DNA from: Bacteroidaceae bacterium
Lineage (GTDB): Bacteria > Bacteroidota > Bacteroidia > Bacteroidales > Bacteroidaceae
NCBI GenBank assembly: GCA_016302435.1
Contig: JAEDNQ010000010.1
Location: forward strand, 1 to 25,772
Reading direction: 5' to 3'
DNA: 25,772 nucleotides
The position numbers and the translations under genes were made by a program. Under the pieces are notes generated by a model. It did not search any database. It saw only the letters and a list, made by a program, of their open reading frames with translations, and had not been told where the DNA came from. Positions 14,882-22,800 of this stretch are shown piece after piece (position 1 is the first letter of the stretch; each line of letters begins with the position of its first letter).

Positions 14882-14945
14882 AAGGGATGCTCCATCATAG
14901 GTGTTCATCTGTGGTGGATGAGGCTGTGATGATGGTGCATCCCTT
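14882..14945. repeat. Intercistronic hairpin (16 of 17 bp)
   Basis: AAGGGATGC-T-CCATCAT (14882-14898) pairs with ATGATGG-T-GCATCCCTT (14929-14945), one mismatch. It lies in the 153-bp gap between the aminotransferase and the nucleotidyltransferase, with no T-run on the minus strand. It may be a processing or stability element rather than a terminator. A run of TA repeats follows at 14837-14860. Confidence 0.65.
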
Positions 14946-14967
14946 TGTGTGTGGCAGTGGTATGTTG

Positions 14968-16011
14968 TCACTTGTTGTGGTTGAGTGCTATGCGTTTGAT
15001 GGTGTCGCAGACGGTCTGTGTTTGTTCTGGGCGTCCGAGTGTGATGCGCAGGCATGATTCGAGTCCTGGGTCACCCATGAACTTTATCTTGTAGCCTTCG
15101 TCTGCCATGGCTTGCTGGAGTTCGGCTTTTATTTCTATGGGGTACTTGATGAGGATGAAGTTTGCCACGCTCTTGTATACCTTAAAGCCAGGGAGGCTGC
15201 CGAGTTCTTGCTTGTAGAGTTTGCGTCCCCAGTCCATCTGGTTGGCCACTTCGCGGTAGTGGTCGTCGCTGTCGAGTGCGGCTATGGCCACGGCTTCGGT
15301 GAATCGGTTGTAGCCAAGGTACATGTTGGCGTACTTGAGGAACTTCTGGTGTCCTGCTCCCATGAATCCGAAGCCCATGCGCAGTCCGGGCAGACCGTAG
15401 AACTTGGACAGGGTACGTGATATGATGAGGTTGGAGTATTTGTTGACGAGAGGGGCTATGTAGTCGACGTCGCTGGTGATGAACGATGCGTAGGCTTCGT
15501 CGATGAGGACCATGGTCTGGTCGGGTATGTTTTCCATGATGCGTCCTATCTCTTCGCTTGTGAGGCTGTTGCCTGTGGGGTTGTTGGGCGAAGCGAGGAG
15601 GAGCATGCGTGGGCAGATGCGGTTTGTGTATTCGATGACTTCGTCGATGTTGTAGGCGAAGGTGTCTTCTTTCTCATGAAGTGGGTACATCTCTGTGATG
15701 CCTTCTACTTCGGCAGCTATGGAGTTGTAGTACCACCAGGAGAACTGTGGGATGAGTATGGTCTTGTTGTCGCCCTTGGTGAGGTAGTAGTGGACGGCAT
15801 TTTTGAGAATCTCTTCACCTCCGTAGCCGAGGAGCACCTGTTCTTCTGGAACGCCATATATCTCAGAGAGTCGGACGGATACTATGCTCTTCTTACCCTC
15901 GTCGTAGATGCGCGTGTAGAAGCAGAGCTGCTTAGGGTCGAAGTTTTTGATGGTTTCGATGACCTTTTGTGAGGGCTCGAAGTTGAATTCGTTTCTATCG
16001 AGAAAATTCAT
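14968..16011 (-). CDS. HisC/CobD-like PLP-dependent aminotransferase (347 aa)
   Basis: A fold-type I PLP enzyme. Motifs are SPNNPTG (141-147), the PLP-ring aspartate in DEAY (171-174), SRTLSKFYGLPGLRMGF with the Schiff-base lysine K203, and R322 in CLRITLG, which binds a substrate carboxylate or phosphate. Its resemblance is to histidinol-phosphate aminotransferases and CobD-type threonine-phosphate decarboxylases. It lies inside a glycan cluster with LicC- and LicD-like genes, not among his genes, so it may act on an amino-alcohol or amino-acid phosphate, for example phosphoserine to phosphoethanolamine. That substrate is inference; a sugar or histidinol-phosphate role is not excluded. Confidence 0.85.
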   Translation of the reverse strand: MNFLDRNEFNFEPSQKVIETIKNFDPKQLCFYTRIYDEGKKSIVSVRLSEIYGVPEEQVLLGYGGEEILKNAVHYYLTKGDNKTILIPQFSWWYYNSIAAEVEGITEMYPLHEKEDTFAYNIDEVIEYTNRICPRMLLLASPNNPTGNSLTSEEIGRIMENIPDQTMVLIDEAYASFITSDVDYIAPLVNKYSNLIISRTLSKFYGLPGLRMGFGFMGAGHQKFLKYANMYLGYNRFTEAVAIAALDSDDHYREVANQMDWGRKLYKQELGSLPGFKVYKSVANFILIKYPIEIKAELQQAMADEGYKIKFMGDPGLESCLRITLGRPEQTQTVCDTIKRIALNHNK

Positions 16012-16067
16012 TGTTGGTATGTTTATGTGGGGGTTGTTTGTTACAATAAGTGTTGTTTCTCCTGCCT

Positions 16068-17165
16068 TTACACTATCGACTGGTATACACCCATGAGCTG
16101 TCGGGCGAGGTTGTGAGGGTCGAATGTCTGCAGGGCATGTTGCCGTCCCATGACTCGTGTGCGCTGTATGAGTTCGGTGTCGGTGAGCAGCAGCTGCATC
16201 TTGTCTCTGATGTCTTCGGGACTGTTGGGGTCTGCTTGTAGAGCGAATGGCCCTCCTGCTTCGGGCAGGCTGCTAACGTTGCTCGTCACTACGGGGCATC
16301 CGCACAGCTGTGCCTCCACAACGGGCAGGCCGAAGCCTTCGTAGAAGGAAGGGTAGACGAAGAGGCTGGCATTGGTGTAGAGGCGTTTGAGCTCTGTGTT
16401 GCTCACCATCTCAGGCCAGAGGAAGAGGTCGTCGAGGCCGTGGTCAGCGATGTATTGGCGTACTATCTGCTTGTATGATCCTCCTCCGCCGACGATGATG
16501 AGTGGTATGCGCAGGTCTTTTGGCAGTAGCTCAATGGCTTTTACTACCCCGAGAAGGTTCTTGCGCGAGTTGATGCTGCCGACGTAGAGCATGTACGGGT
16601 TGGTAGGGGTTGGCTGGAGGGGCGTGTAGTAGATGGGGGAGACGGGTTGGTATACCACGTCTATCTTGTGTTCGGGCACATTGTAGAACTCCATGATGTC
16701 TCGCTTGGTGCATTCGCTGATGGCGATGATGCGGTCGGAGTGGTTGCAGGCATATTGCCACTTGAGGTCGTAGATAGTGCGGTCGTGCCAGTGGTACATG
16801 GAGGGGAAGGTGCGGAAGGCCACATCGTGGATTGTTACGACGGATGCTATGCCGGAGTGGAAGAGTCCTGTGGGCATCTCGTTGCTCAGTCCGTGGAAGA
16901 GCTGTATGCCGTCGCGCTTCATGTCGCTGACGAGTCCGTAGGTGCGCCATGCGCTGCCTCTCATGATGCCCTTGGGTGTGATGGTATGGCAGTGGTGGCG
17001 ACCTATGTATGGTAGGGTGACGCCGTTGAGCCTCACCTTGGGCGAGTAGAGGTAGTACTCATTGTCGGGATATTCGTCCGTGAGTATGTCTATGGCTGTG
17101 CGGCTGTAGTTGCCCAGTCCTGTGAAATTGTTGTATAGTCGTTTTGCATCAAACCCAAGTTTCAT
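16068..17165 (-). CDS. GT4-family glycosyltransferase (365 aa)
   Basis: A GT-B fold retaining glycosyltransferase. The N-terminal acceptor half has GLGNYSR (16-22) and TIHD (111-114). The donor half has YVGSINSRKN (194-203), GGGGSY (227-231), and the nucleotide-sugar motif YPSFYEGFGLPVVEAQLCGCPVV with E276 and E284 (EX7E). No membrane helix. It probably adds a hexose such as mannose or glucose to a lipid-linked or cell-envelope glycan. It lies between the DUF4254 and aminotransferase genes in a same-strand run. Confidence 0.92.
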   Translation of the reverse strand: MKLGFDAKRLYNNFTGLGNYSRTAIDILTDEYPDNEYYLYSPKVRLNGVTLPYIGRHHCHTITPKGIMRGSAWRTYGLVSDMKRDGIQLFHGLSNEMPTGLFHSGIASVVTIHDVAFRTFPSMYHWHDRTIYDLKWQYACNHSDRIIAISECTKRDIMEFYNVPEHKIDVVYQPVSPIYYTPLQPTPTNPYMLYVGSINSRKNLLGVVKAIELLPKDLRIPLIIVGGGGSYKQIVRQYIADHGLDDLFLWPEMVSNTELKRLYTNASLFVYPSFYEGFGLPVVEAQLCGCPVVTSNVSSLPEAGGPFALQADPNSPEDIRDKMQLLLTDTELIQRTRVMGRQHALQTFDPHNLARQLMGVYQSIV

Positions 17166-17207
17166 GGCGTAGAGTTATGAGGGTATTTTACTTAGTATGT
17201 GTCTGGT

Positions 17208-17258
17208 CGCTTCGTGCCGACGCTGGTGTGTGTGAGGGGGAGTGTCGGTAGCGAAGTG
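17208..17258. repeat. Imperfect hairpin between glycosyltransferase and DUF4254 genes
   Basis: CGCTTCGTGCCGACGCT (17208-17224) can pair, with a few G-U or mismatched positions, with AGTGTCGGTAGCGAAGTG (17241-17258). It lies in the 119-bp gap. There is no T-run on the minus side, so termination is doubtful; it may tune expression of the downstream genes. Confidence 0.4.
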
Positions 17259-17284
17259 TGTCCTGTGTGGAAAAAAGGAACTGG

Positions 17285-17890
17285 TCACTTCTTTCCGTAG
17301 AGCACAGGGTTAGTGCTTGGGTCGTTGTACATCTTCATCTGCTTGTATACCTTCATGTACTTGCGTCCGGCTTCTATGTCGGCTATGAGCTGGTCGATGG
17401 CAGTGGAGAGGTCTTTCTTCTGCTCGAGGAGCACGTTGAGCTTGTTTTGGCAGAGCTGTCTGTGCTCAAGGGTAGCATCGGCTCTGTCTACTTGCTCTTT
17501 CATGTGGTATATCTTGAGGGCGAGGATTGAGAGGCGGTCGACAGCCCACGCTGGACTTTCGGTGTTGATGGTTGCATCGGCTGTCGGCGTGATGTCCTTG
17601 TAGATGGTGAGGAAATAGGAGTCAATCATTTCGACGAGATCTGTGCGGTCCTGATTGCTCTTGTCAATGCGGCGTTTGAGCACCAGAGCTTCGGTCGGAT
17701 CTATCTGTGGGTCGCGAATGATGTCTTCGAAGTGCCACTGTACGGTGTCTATCCAGTTCTTCTGGTAGAGGTAGTATTCGATGCTGCCTTCCTGGTATGG
17801 ATTTTGGATGGGCTGGTCGATGTTGTCGTGTACGTGGTAGTCGACTATTGACTGCTCAAAAATAGGGTATGATCGTTGTGTGAATGTCAT
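17285..17890 (-). CDS. DUF4254 protein (201 aa)
   Basis: The start at 17890 is chosen because the frame upstream runs through the promoter at 17922-17952. The core NWIDTVQWHFEDIIRDPQID (about 45-64), then ALVLKRRIDKSNQDRTDLVE, is the DUF4254 signature found across Bacteroidetes next to glycosyltransferase genes. It is predicted all-helical, with long charged helices near 120-180 (coiled-coil-like: QKKDLSTAIDQLIADIEAGR) and no signal peptide. No activity is known; it is the first gene of the glycan cluster and may assist glycan assembly. Family assignment is fairly sure; function is unknown. Confidence 0.85.
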   Translation of the reverse strand: MTFTQRSYPIFEQSIVDYHVHDNIDQPIQNPYQEGSIEYYLYQKNWIDTVQWHFEDIIRDPQIDPTEALVLKRRIDKSNQDRTDLVEMIDSYFLTIYKDITPTADATINTESPAWAVDRLSILALKIYHMKEQVDRADATLEHRQLCQNKLNVLLEQKKDLSTAIDQLIADIEAGRKYMKVYKQMKMYNDPSTNPVLYGKK

Positions 17891-17921
17891 AAAATGAATA
17901 TTTAGTGTTAAAATTGCGGCA

Positions 17922-17952
17922 CAAAAATAAATATTTTTCTTGAAACGTGCAA
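17922..17952 (-). promoter_or_regulatory. Promoter of the glycan cluster
   Basis: The minus strand carries TATTTTTG (17922-17929), matching TAnnTTTG, and a GTTG -33-like box about 20 bp upstream (17950-17953). Transcription would start near 17915, about 25 nt before the DUF4254 start codon. It is divergent from the RNA promoter at 17972. Confidence 0.5.
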
Positions 17953-17971
17953 CTAAATGACAAAAAAACAC

Positions 17972-17979
17972 TAACTTTG
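17972..17979 (+). promoter_or_regulatory. -7 promoter element of a putative small RNA
   Basis: TAACTTTG followed by CCG is a consensus Bacteroidetes -7 box, here on the plus strand. No open reading frame follows before the terminator at 18090, so it probably drives the RNA at 17986-18090. Confidence 0.6.
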
Positions 17980-17985
17980 CCGTCA

Positions 17986-18090
17986 ACAAGGTCAAAAAGA
18001 GCGAAAAAAAGCCTCCACCTTCCCCAAGCGCATTGCAGGTTGGTTCCGTAGTCGATGCCCAAGTTGGAAGTCAGGAGGCTTCTCTTTTTG
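17986..18090 (+). ncRNA. Putative structured small RNA (~105 nt) with own promoter and terminator
   Basis: Starting ~7 nt after a consensus -7 box, the sequence folds into one long irregular hairpin: CAAAAAGAG (17993-18001) with CTCTTTTTG (18082-18090), AGCCTCC with GGAGGCT, CTTCC with GGAAG, and an inner GCATTG with CGATGC. It ends in a five-T run. An unpaired A-rich bulge (CGAAAAAA) lies on the 5' side. On the other strand the same stem also ends in a T run, so it can stop transcription both ways. aroQ has its own promoter downstream (18166), which argues for a stand-alone RNA. It lacks the SRP RNA core (GGUCAGG..GGAAGCAGCC); a 6S-like or regulatory RNA is possible but not shown. Confidence 0.55.
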
Positions 18091-18141
18091 CCATCTTTGG
18101 AGCGATAAAAACGGCGCTTATGGGAAAATAGCAAAATATTA

Positions 18142-18173
18142 TTTGGGCGGTAAATAAAAAAGAGCTAACTTTG
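18142..18173 (+). promoter_or_regulatory. aroQ promoter (-33/-7)
   Basis: TTTG at 18142-18145 and TAACTTTG at 18166-18173 are separated by 20 bp, an ideal Bacteroidetes promoter. Transcription would start near 18180, leaving a ~95-nt leader before aroQ. Confidence 0.8.
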
Positions 18174-18194
18174 CATTATCATTAGATAAATATC

Positions 18195-18278
18195 ATGGCA
18201 GCAGATGGCGACCCTGTGTCGTTGCCGTGTCAGGATAAACAACAGAAGACAAGAAACATCAGAAGACAAGAAACATGA
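18195..18278 (+). CDS. Putative 27-codon leader ORF overlapping aroQ start
   Basis: ATG at 18195 opens a frame of 27 codons (MAADGDPVSLPCQDKQQKTR and seven more) ending in TGA at 18276-18278, which overlaps the aroQ ATG as ATGA. This is a layout used for translational coupling. It lies wholly in the aroQ leader. It holds no Phe, Tyr or Trp, so it is not a classical aromatic-amino-acid attenuator peptide. Its 3' half contains a 17-bp tandem duplication that sets the frame of the overlap. Translation is not shown; it could be chance. Confidence 0.3.
   Translation: MAADGDPVSLPCQDKQQKTRNIRRQET
18243..18276. repeat. Tandem 17-bp duplication at aroQ start
   Basis: CAGAAGACAAGAAACAT occurs back to back at 18243-18259 and 18260-18276. 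Only the second copy is followed by G and so forms the ATG start codon of aroQ. Confidence 0.9.
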
Positions 18279-18715
18279 AGATACTTATACTCAACGGGCC
18301 TAACCTCAACCTGCTTGGCAAACGAGAGCCTGGCATCTACGGTTCAAGAGGTTTTGCGGAATACTACGACGAACTCGTGCAGCGTTATCCCGACGTTGAC
18401 TTTGGATACTATCAGTCAAACGTGGAGGGAGAGCTCATCAACAAGATACATGAGGTGGGATTTGACTGGGACGGAATAGTTTTCAATGCCGGAGCCTACA
18501 CTCATACGAGCATTGCGCTCCAAGATGCTATCAGGGGAGTGAAGGCTCCCGTCGTGGAAGTGCATATCTCCAATGTCCACACCCGCGAGGAGTTTCGCCA
18601 CAAGTCGATGATCAGTTGCGCATGCCTTGGAGTCATCTGCGGCTTCGGCCTCGACAGCTACAGGCTGGGCGTGGAAGCGCTTATAGCTTCATCCATACGC
18701 AATAATCAGCAATGA
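18275..18715 (+). CDS. aroQ: Type II 3-dehydroquinate dehydratase (146 aa)
   Basis: Catalyses dehydration of 3-dehydroquinate to 3-dehydroshikimate, third step of the shikimate pathway, as a cytoplasmic dodecamer. The family motifs are complete: ILNGPNLNLLGKREPGIYG with R17 and the catalytic Y22, NAGAYTHTS (71-79), and EVHISNVHTREEFRHKS with catalytic H97. The length is normal for the family. It is transcribed from the strong promoter at 18142-18173 and followed after 3 bp by the O-methyltransferase gene. Confidence 0.97.
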   Translation: MKILILNGPNLNLLGKREPGIYGSRGFAEYYDELVQRYPDVDFGYYQSNVEGELINKIHEVGFDWDGIVFNAGAYTHTSIALQDAIRGVKAPVVEVHISNVHTREEFRHKSMISCACLGVICGFGLDSYRLGVEALIASSIRNNQQ

Positions 18716-18718
18716 ACC

Positions 18719-19354
18719 ATGACAGAGTCTGAGAAGATAGACGAATATATCGTTCAGCACATTGACCGTGAGAGCGACTACATGCATAGCCTCTGGCGCG
18801 CCACCCAGCTCCACCTTCTCTACGGTCGCATGGCCAGCGGCCACATTCAGGGAAGGTTGCTGAAGATGCTCGTCACGATGATAAGGCCCAAGATGGTGCT
18901 CGAACTCGGAACGTACTCTGGTTACTCGGGACTATGCATAGCTGAGGGACTGGAGGAGGGGGCACACCTCCATACGGTAGAGATCAATGACGAGCAGGAG
19001 GATTTCACCCTGCCATGGTTTCAGCGTTCCCCTTATGCTGACAAGATAACCATGCACATAGGTGACGCTATGGATATCGTGCCCCGCCTCGGCCTCACTT
19101 TCGACATGGCATTTATCGATGCGGACAAGAGGCGCTATGTAGAATACTACGAGATGGTGCTTCACCACCTTGCCCCAGGAGGCTATATCCTGGCCGACAA
19201 CACACTGTGGGACGGGCATGTGGTGGAGGAAAACGTGCACGATGCGCAGACGCTCGGCATCATGGCCTTCAACGATCTGGTGGCGGCGGACGAGAGAGTG
19301 GAGAAGGTCATCCTGCCGCTCAGGGACGGATTGACCATCATACGCAAGAAGTGA
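18719..19354 (+). CDS. Cation-dependent O-methyltransferase, COMT-like (211 aa)
   Basis: A class I SAM-dependent methyltransferase of the caffeoyl-CoA/catechol family. SAM-binding LELGTYSGYSGLCIAEGL (61-78), acidic HTVEIN (85-90), and the metal/catalytic residues FIDADK (D134, D136, K137) with ADN (D160, N161) are present. It starts 3 bp after aroQ and should be translated from the same message; the link to the shikimate pathway is only positional. The substrate is unknown; bacterial members methylate catechol-like compounds or act on tRNA (TrmR type). Confidence 0.92.
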   Translation: MTESEKIDEYIVQHIDRESDYMHSLWRATQLHLLYGRMASGHIQGRLLKMLVTMIRPKMVLELGTYSGYSGLCIAEGLEEGAHLHTVEINDEQEDFTLPWFQRSPYADKITMHIGDAMDIVPRLGLTFDMAFIDADKRRYVEYYEMVLHHLAPGGYILADNTLWDGHVVEENVHDAQTLGIMAFNDLVAADERVEKVILPLRDGLTIIRKK

Positions 19355-19422
19355 GATTTCTTCTGACAAATATTTCTACCGGACATTTGAAAAATAACAA
19401 AATCATTTACCCCAACATATTT

Positions 19423-19758
19423 ATGGAAACAACAAGACAAAACAAAATAGCTCGACTCATCCAGAAAGACTTGAGCAACATCTTTCAGGCGCAGACACGA
19501 CAGACGCGCAACTTGCTGGTCAGTGTCAGCGTAGTGCGCATCAGCCCAGACCTCAGTGTGGCAAAGGCGTATCTCAGCATCTTCCCCTCTGAGAGAGCTC
19601 AGGAGGTGCTGAACAATGTCAATGAGCATGCCTCAGAGATAAGGTACGAGCTCGGCAAGCTGGAGCGTCACCAGTTGCGCATCATACCTGAGCTGAAGTT
19701 CTTCCTCGACGACTCGCTCGACTATGTGGACAATATAGACAAATTGCTCAATCAGTAA
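19423..19758 (+). CDS. rbfA: 30S ribosome-binding factor A (111 aa)
   Basis: RbfA is a KH-fold protein that binds the immature small ribosomal subunit and helps 16S rRNA 5'-end maturation and cold adaptation. The start at 19423 (METTRQNKIARLIQKDLSNI) gives normal family length; the frame is open upstream only inside the methyltransferase gene. Conserved parts: VSVVRISPDLSVAKAYLSIF (about 43-62), then the C-terminal PELKFFLDDSLDYVDNIDKLL. It is followed after 20 bp by the permease gene, an arrangement seen in other Bacteroidetes. Confidence 0.95.
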   Translation: METTRQNKIARLIQKDLSNIFQAQTRQTRNLLVSVSVVRISPDLSVAKAYLSIFPSERAQEVLNNVNEHASEIRYELGKLERHQLRIIPELKFFLDDSLDYVDNIDKLLNQ

Positions 19759-19778
19759 AAGCTGTGTGTACGTCTCCA

Positions 19779-21014
19779 ATGACATTCTCTTTTTACATAG
19801 CCAAGCGGTACCTCCTGTCCAAGAAGTCGCACCATGCCATCAACATTATCTCAGGTGTGTCGGTATGTGGTGTGGCTATAGCTACAGCAGCCCTTGTGTG
19901 CATACTGTCTGTGTTCAATGGCTTTCAGGACATGGTGGCAGACCTCTTCACAGCCTTCGACCCTGAGCTGAAAGTCGTGCCTGCACAAGGCAAGTTTGTA
20001 CCTGCCGATGCTGATGGGCTGGAGAAGCTCAAGACGTGTGGCGATGTGGACATATACTCAGAGACGCTGGAAGGCAATGCTCTGCTCATGGCTGGCAACA
20101 GTCAGGTCATGGCCACCATAAAAGGTGTAGAGGACAACTTCGAGCAACTCACCGACATAGACCAGCTGCTCCTTGGCGATGGAGTCTTTGATTTGGGTGT
20201 TGACGTTTTAGACTATGGTATAGCAGGCATCAACCTTCTCAAGCAGTTAGGACTGTCCATTGACTATGACCAGCCACTGCAGGTCTTTGCCCCCAGAAGA
20301 GGCGAGCGTCTTGACCTCACCGACCCCTCAGCCAGCCTCATACAGGAAGAACTCTACCTGCCTCGCACAGCCTTCCGCGTCAAACAAAACAAGTATGACT
20401 CACACTACGTCATCACCAACATAGCCTTCGCTCGCCGCCTTTTCGAGAAGCAAGGGTATGTCTCGTCCGTCGAACTCAGGCTAAAGCCCGGCACCGACAT
20501 ACAGGCCGCCAAGACACGCATCAGCCAACTTATAGGCTCCGACTATAAGGTGCTGGACAGGTATGAGCAGCAGGCCGACACATTCAAGATCATGCAGATA
20601 GAGAAACTTATCTCCTATATCTTCCTGACCTTCATCTTGCTCATAGCCTGTTTCAACATCGTGGGCTCGCTCTCCATGCTCACCATTGACAAGCGGCAAG
20701 ACGCCATAACACTACGCAGCCTCGGAGCTGACAACAAGCAGATAAGCGACATCTTCATGATGGAGGGACGCATGATATGTCTTGCAGGAGCTGTCATAGG
20801 CATCGCCATAGGGCTCACCCTCTGCCTTCTGCAACAGCAGTACGGATTCATCGGCTTGGGCAGCAGCTCTGGCAGCTACATCATCAATGCCTACCCCGTC
20901 AGCGTGCATCTGCTCGACCTGCTCATCATCTTCGCTACCGTCATTGCCGTAGGATTCATCTCAGTATGGTATCCCGTGCGCCGGCTCAGCAAGAAATATG
21001 TCACAAACTCATAG
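19779..21014 (+). CDS. LolC/LolE-family ABC transporter permease (411 aa)
   Basis: A FtsX/MacB-type permease likely to release outer-membrane lipoproteins from the inner membrane in a Lol system. The N-terminal motif FYIAKRYLLSKKSHHAINII precedes TM1 (about 24-46), then a large periplasmic domain (about 50-275) and three more helices (about 278-300, 332-353, 375-397). LTIDKRQDAITLRSLGA (301-317) is the coupling-helix signature for the LolD ATPase. ATG at 19779 is preferred over an in-frame GTG at 19764. No lolD ATPase gene is in the window, so the partner is encoded elsewhere. Confidence 0.92.
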   Translation: MTFSFYIAKRYLLSKKSHHAINIISGVSVCGVAIATAALVCILSVFNGFQDMVADLFTAFDPELKVVPAQGKFVPADADGLEKLKTCGDVDIYSETLEGNALLMAGNSQVMATIKGVEDNFEQLTDIDQLLLGDGVFDLGVDVLDYGIAGINLLKQLGLSIDYDQPLQVFAPRRGERLDLTDPSASLIQEELYLPRTAFRVKQNKYDSHYVITNIAFARRLFEKQGYVSSVELRLKPGTDIQAAKTRISQLIGSDYKVLDRYEQQADTFKIMQIEKLISYIFLTFILLIACFNIVGSLSMLTIDKRQDAITLRSLGADNKQISDIFMMEGRMICLAGAVIGIAIGLTLCLLQQQYGFIGLGSSSGSYIINAYPVSVHLLDLLIIFATVIAVGFISVWYPVRRLSKKYVTNS

Positions 21015-21113
21015 CCACGATGGCGGCTCGCCTGCAAGTTGCGCTCACACATGTCGCGCCAGCCCATCCTCCACTAAATATGCAACCCTCTAAACTTTAT
21101 AAATACATATAAA

Positions 21114-22787
21114 ATGAAAAAGAACATCTATCTGCTACTCCCAGCAGTAGCCACAGTCCTGCTCACAGGATGTGGCAAACAGAAAGCACTCGTAGCTGAA
21201 AACTTTGCCGTATCTCCCACGCCGCTCGAATATGTGGCGGGCGAAGTGCCTGCTACCATCAGCATCAATGTGCCAGCAAAAGTTGTCAACAAGAAAGCTG
21301 TCATCGCCTGCACACCCGTGCTCAAGTGGAAGGGCAACGCTGCTACTGGAGAGACTTTCACGCTGCAAGGTGAGAAGGTCGAAGCAAACAACACCATCAT
21401 CTCCTACAAGAACGGTGGACACGCCACCATGAGATTCTGCGTTCCATTCCAGGAAGGCATGGAGAAGAGCGAACTCTTCATGCAGTTTAACGCTCGCAAG
21501 GGAGACAAGGTCATTGACATGCCATCGGTTAAGATAGGCTACGGCATACAGTGTACAGCAGCCCTCGTCACAAAGACAGCATCTACTGCCAACTTAGGAG
21601 TCGCTCCCGACAACTTCCAGCGTCTCATCACAAAGAAGCAAGAGGCCGCCGTCAAGTTCCTCATCGGACAGGCAAACCTGCGCGGCAGCGAACTCAACAG
21701 CCAGAACGTGAAGGACTTCATCTCCACTCTCCAAAATATCAAGAGCGACGAAGAGAGCCTCGTGCTCAACAATATAGAAATCAGTGCCTACGCCTCTCCT
21801 GATGGCGCATACGCCCTCAATGAGAAACTTGCCGAGAAGCGTGGTGAAGTCAGCGAGGGATATGTCAACAAGCAGCTCAAGCTCAATCAGCTCGATACCA
21901 ATGTTGACACCAAGTATACAGCCGAAGACTGGGAAGGCTTCCAGGAACTCGTCTCTCAGTCCAACCTCCAGGACAAGGACCTCATCATCAGAGTCCTCTC
22001 CATGTATCAAGACCCAGAACAGCGCGAACAGGAGATACGCAACATCGCTGTCGTTTACAAAGAACTGGCTGATGCCGTTCTCCCCGAACTCCGCCGCGCG
22101 CGCATGGTCATCAACTACGATGTCATTGGTCGAAGCGATGAAGCCATCATGAAGCTCTTCGATGAAGACGCAGAGAAGCTCAGCGTGGAGGAACTTGTCT
22201 ATGCAGCCAATATCCTTGCAGAGACAGACGACAAGAAAGAGGCCATCCTCAAAAAGACCGTCTCGCTCTACCCTTCAGACTACAGAGCGTTCAGCAATCT
22301 TGGCGAGCTGGCTCTACGACGTGGAGACATCGACAATGCCCAATTCTACCTCCGCAAGGCTCTCAGCCTCAATCCTGCTGCTCCTGAGGCCAATGCCAAC
22401 CTCGGCATGATAGCCATTCAGAACGGGCAGTTCAAGGACGCTGAGATGTATATATCCAAGGGTGTCAATGCCAACAACTTTGACGAAGCTCTCGGCCACC
22501 TCTACATAGCTCAGGGCAAGTACAATCAGGCTGCTGCCAAGATGAGCAAGTCTGCCAACAATAGTGCCGCTCTCGCCACAATACTCTCTCAGGACTATGC
22601 CGACGCTCAGAAGATTCTCTCCAACATCAAGAATCCTGACGCCATGACATATTACCTCAAAGCTATCCTCGCTGCACGTATGGAAAAGAAAGATGAGGTC
22701 AAGACCAATCTCGCCAAGGCCATCGAACTTGATCCAAAGCTTGCAGACAGAGCAGCCAACGACGCTGAGTTCTCTGACTACAAATGA
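21114..22787 (+). CDS. TPR-repeat lipoprotein with OmpA-like middle region (557 aa)
   Basis: The type II signal peptide MKKNIYLLLPAVATVLLTGC has Cys20 as lipidation site, followed by GKQKA (no acidic surface-export signal), suggesting a periplasm-facing anchor. Beta-rich region at about 30-150. Residues about 180-340 look like a diverged OmpA/MotB-type domain: IEISAYASPDGAYALNEKLA with EKRGEV, and ARMVINYDV near the end. About 390-545 are TPR repeats (NLGELALRRGDIDNAQFYLR and the next units). Such proteins probably scaffold envelope complexes. A hairpin terminator follows 13 bp after the stop. Confidence 0.85.
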   Translation: MKKNIYLLLPAVATVLLTGCGKQKALVAENFAVSPTPLEYVAGEVPATISINVPAKVVNKKAVIACTPVLKWKGNAATGETFTLQGEKVEANNTIISYKNGGHATMRFCVPFQEGMEKSELFMQFNARKGDKVIDMPSVKIGYGIQCTAALVTKTASTANLGVAPDNFQRLITKKQEAAVKFLIGQANLRGSELNSQNVKDFISTLQNIKSDEESLVLNNIEISAYASPDGAYALNEKLAEKRGEVSEGYVNKQLKLNQLDTNVDTKYTAEDWEGFQELVSQSNLQDKDLIIRVLSMYQDPEQREQEIRNIAVVYKELADAVLPELRRARMVINYDVIGRSDEAIMKLFDEDAEKLSVEELVYAANILAETDDKKEAILKKTVSLYPSDYRAFSNLGELALRRGDIDNAQFYLRKALSLNPAAPEANANLGMIAIQNGQFKDAEMYISKGVNANNFDEALGHLYIAQGKYNQAAAKMSKSANNSAALATILSQDYADAQKILSNIKNPDAMTYYLKAILAARMEKKDEVKTNLAKAIELDPKLADRAANDAEFSDYK

Positions 22788-22800
22788 TAGCTTCCCATAC

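Noticed and set aside
14815..14898. 28-codon N-terminal extension of the nucleotidyltransferase
   Set aside because: The extension runs across TA repeats and the hairpin. The family normally begins at MKAIILAAG.
17986..18090. Small SRP (4.5S) RNA
   Set aside because: The conserved GGUCAGG and GGAAGCAGCC core is absent.
17856..18134. 92-codon minus-strand ORF across the RNA locus
   Set aside because: It reads through the hairpin, both promoters and the DUF4254 start, and shows no family features.
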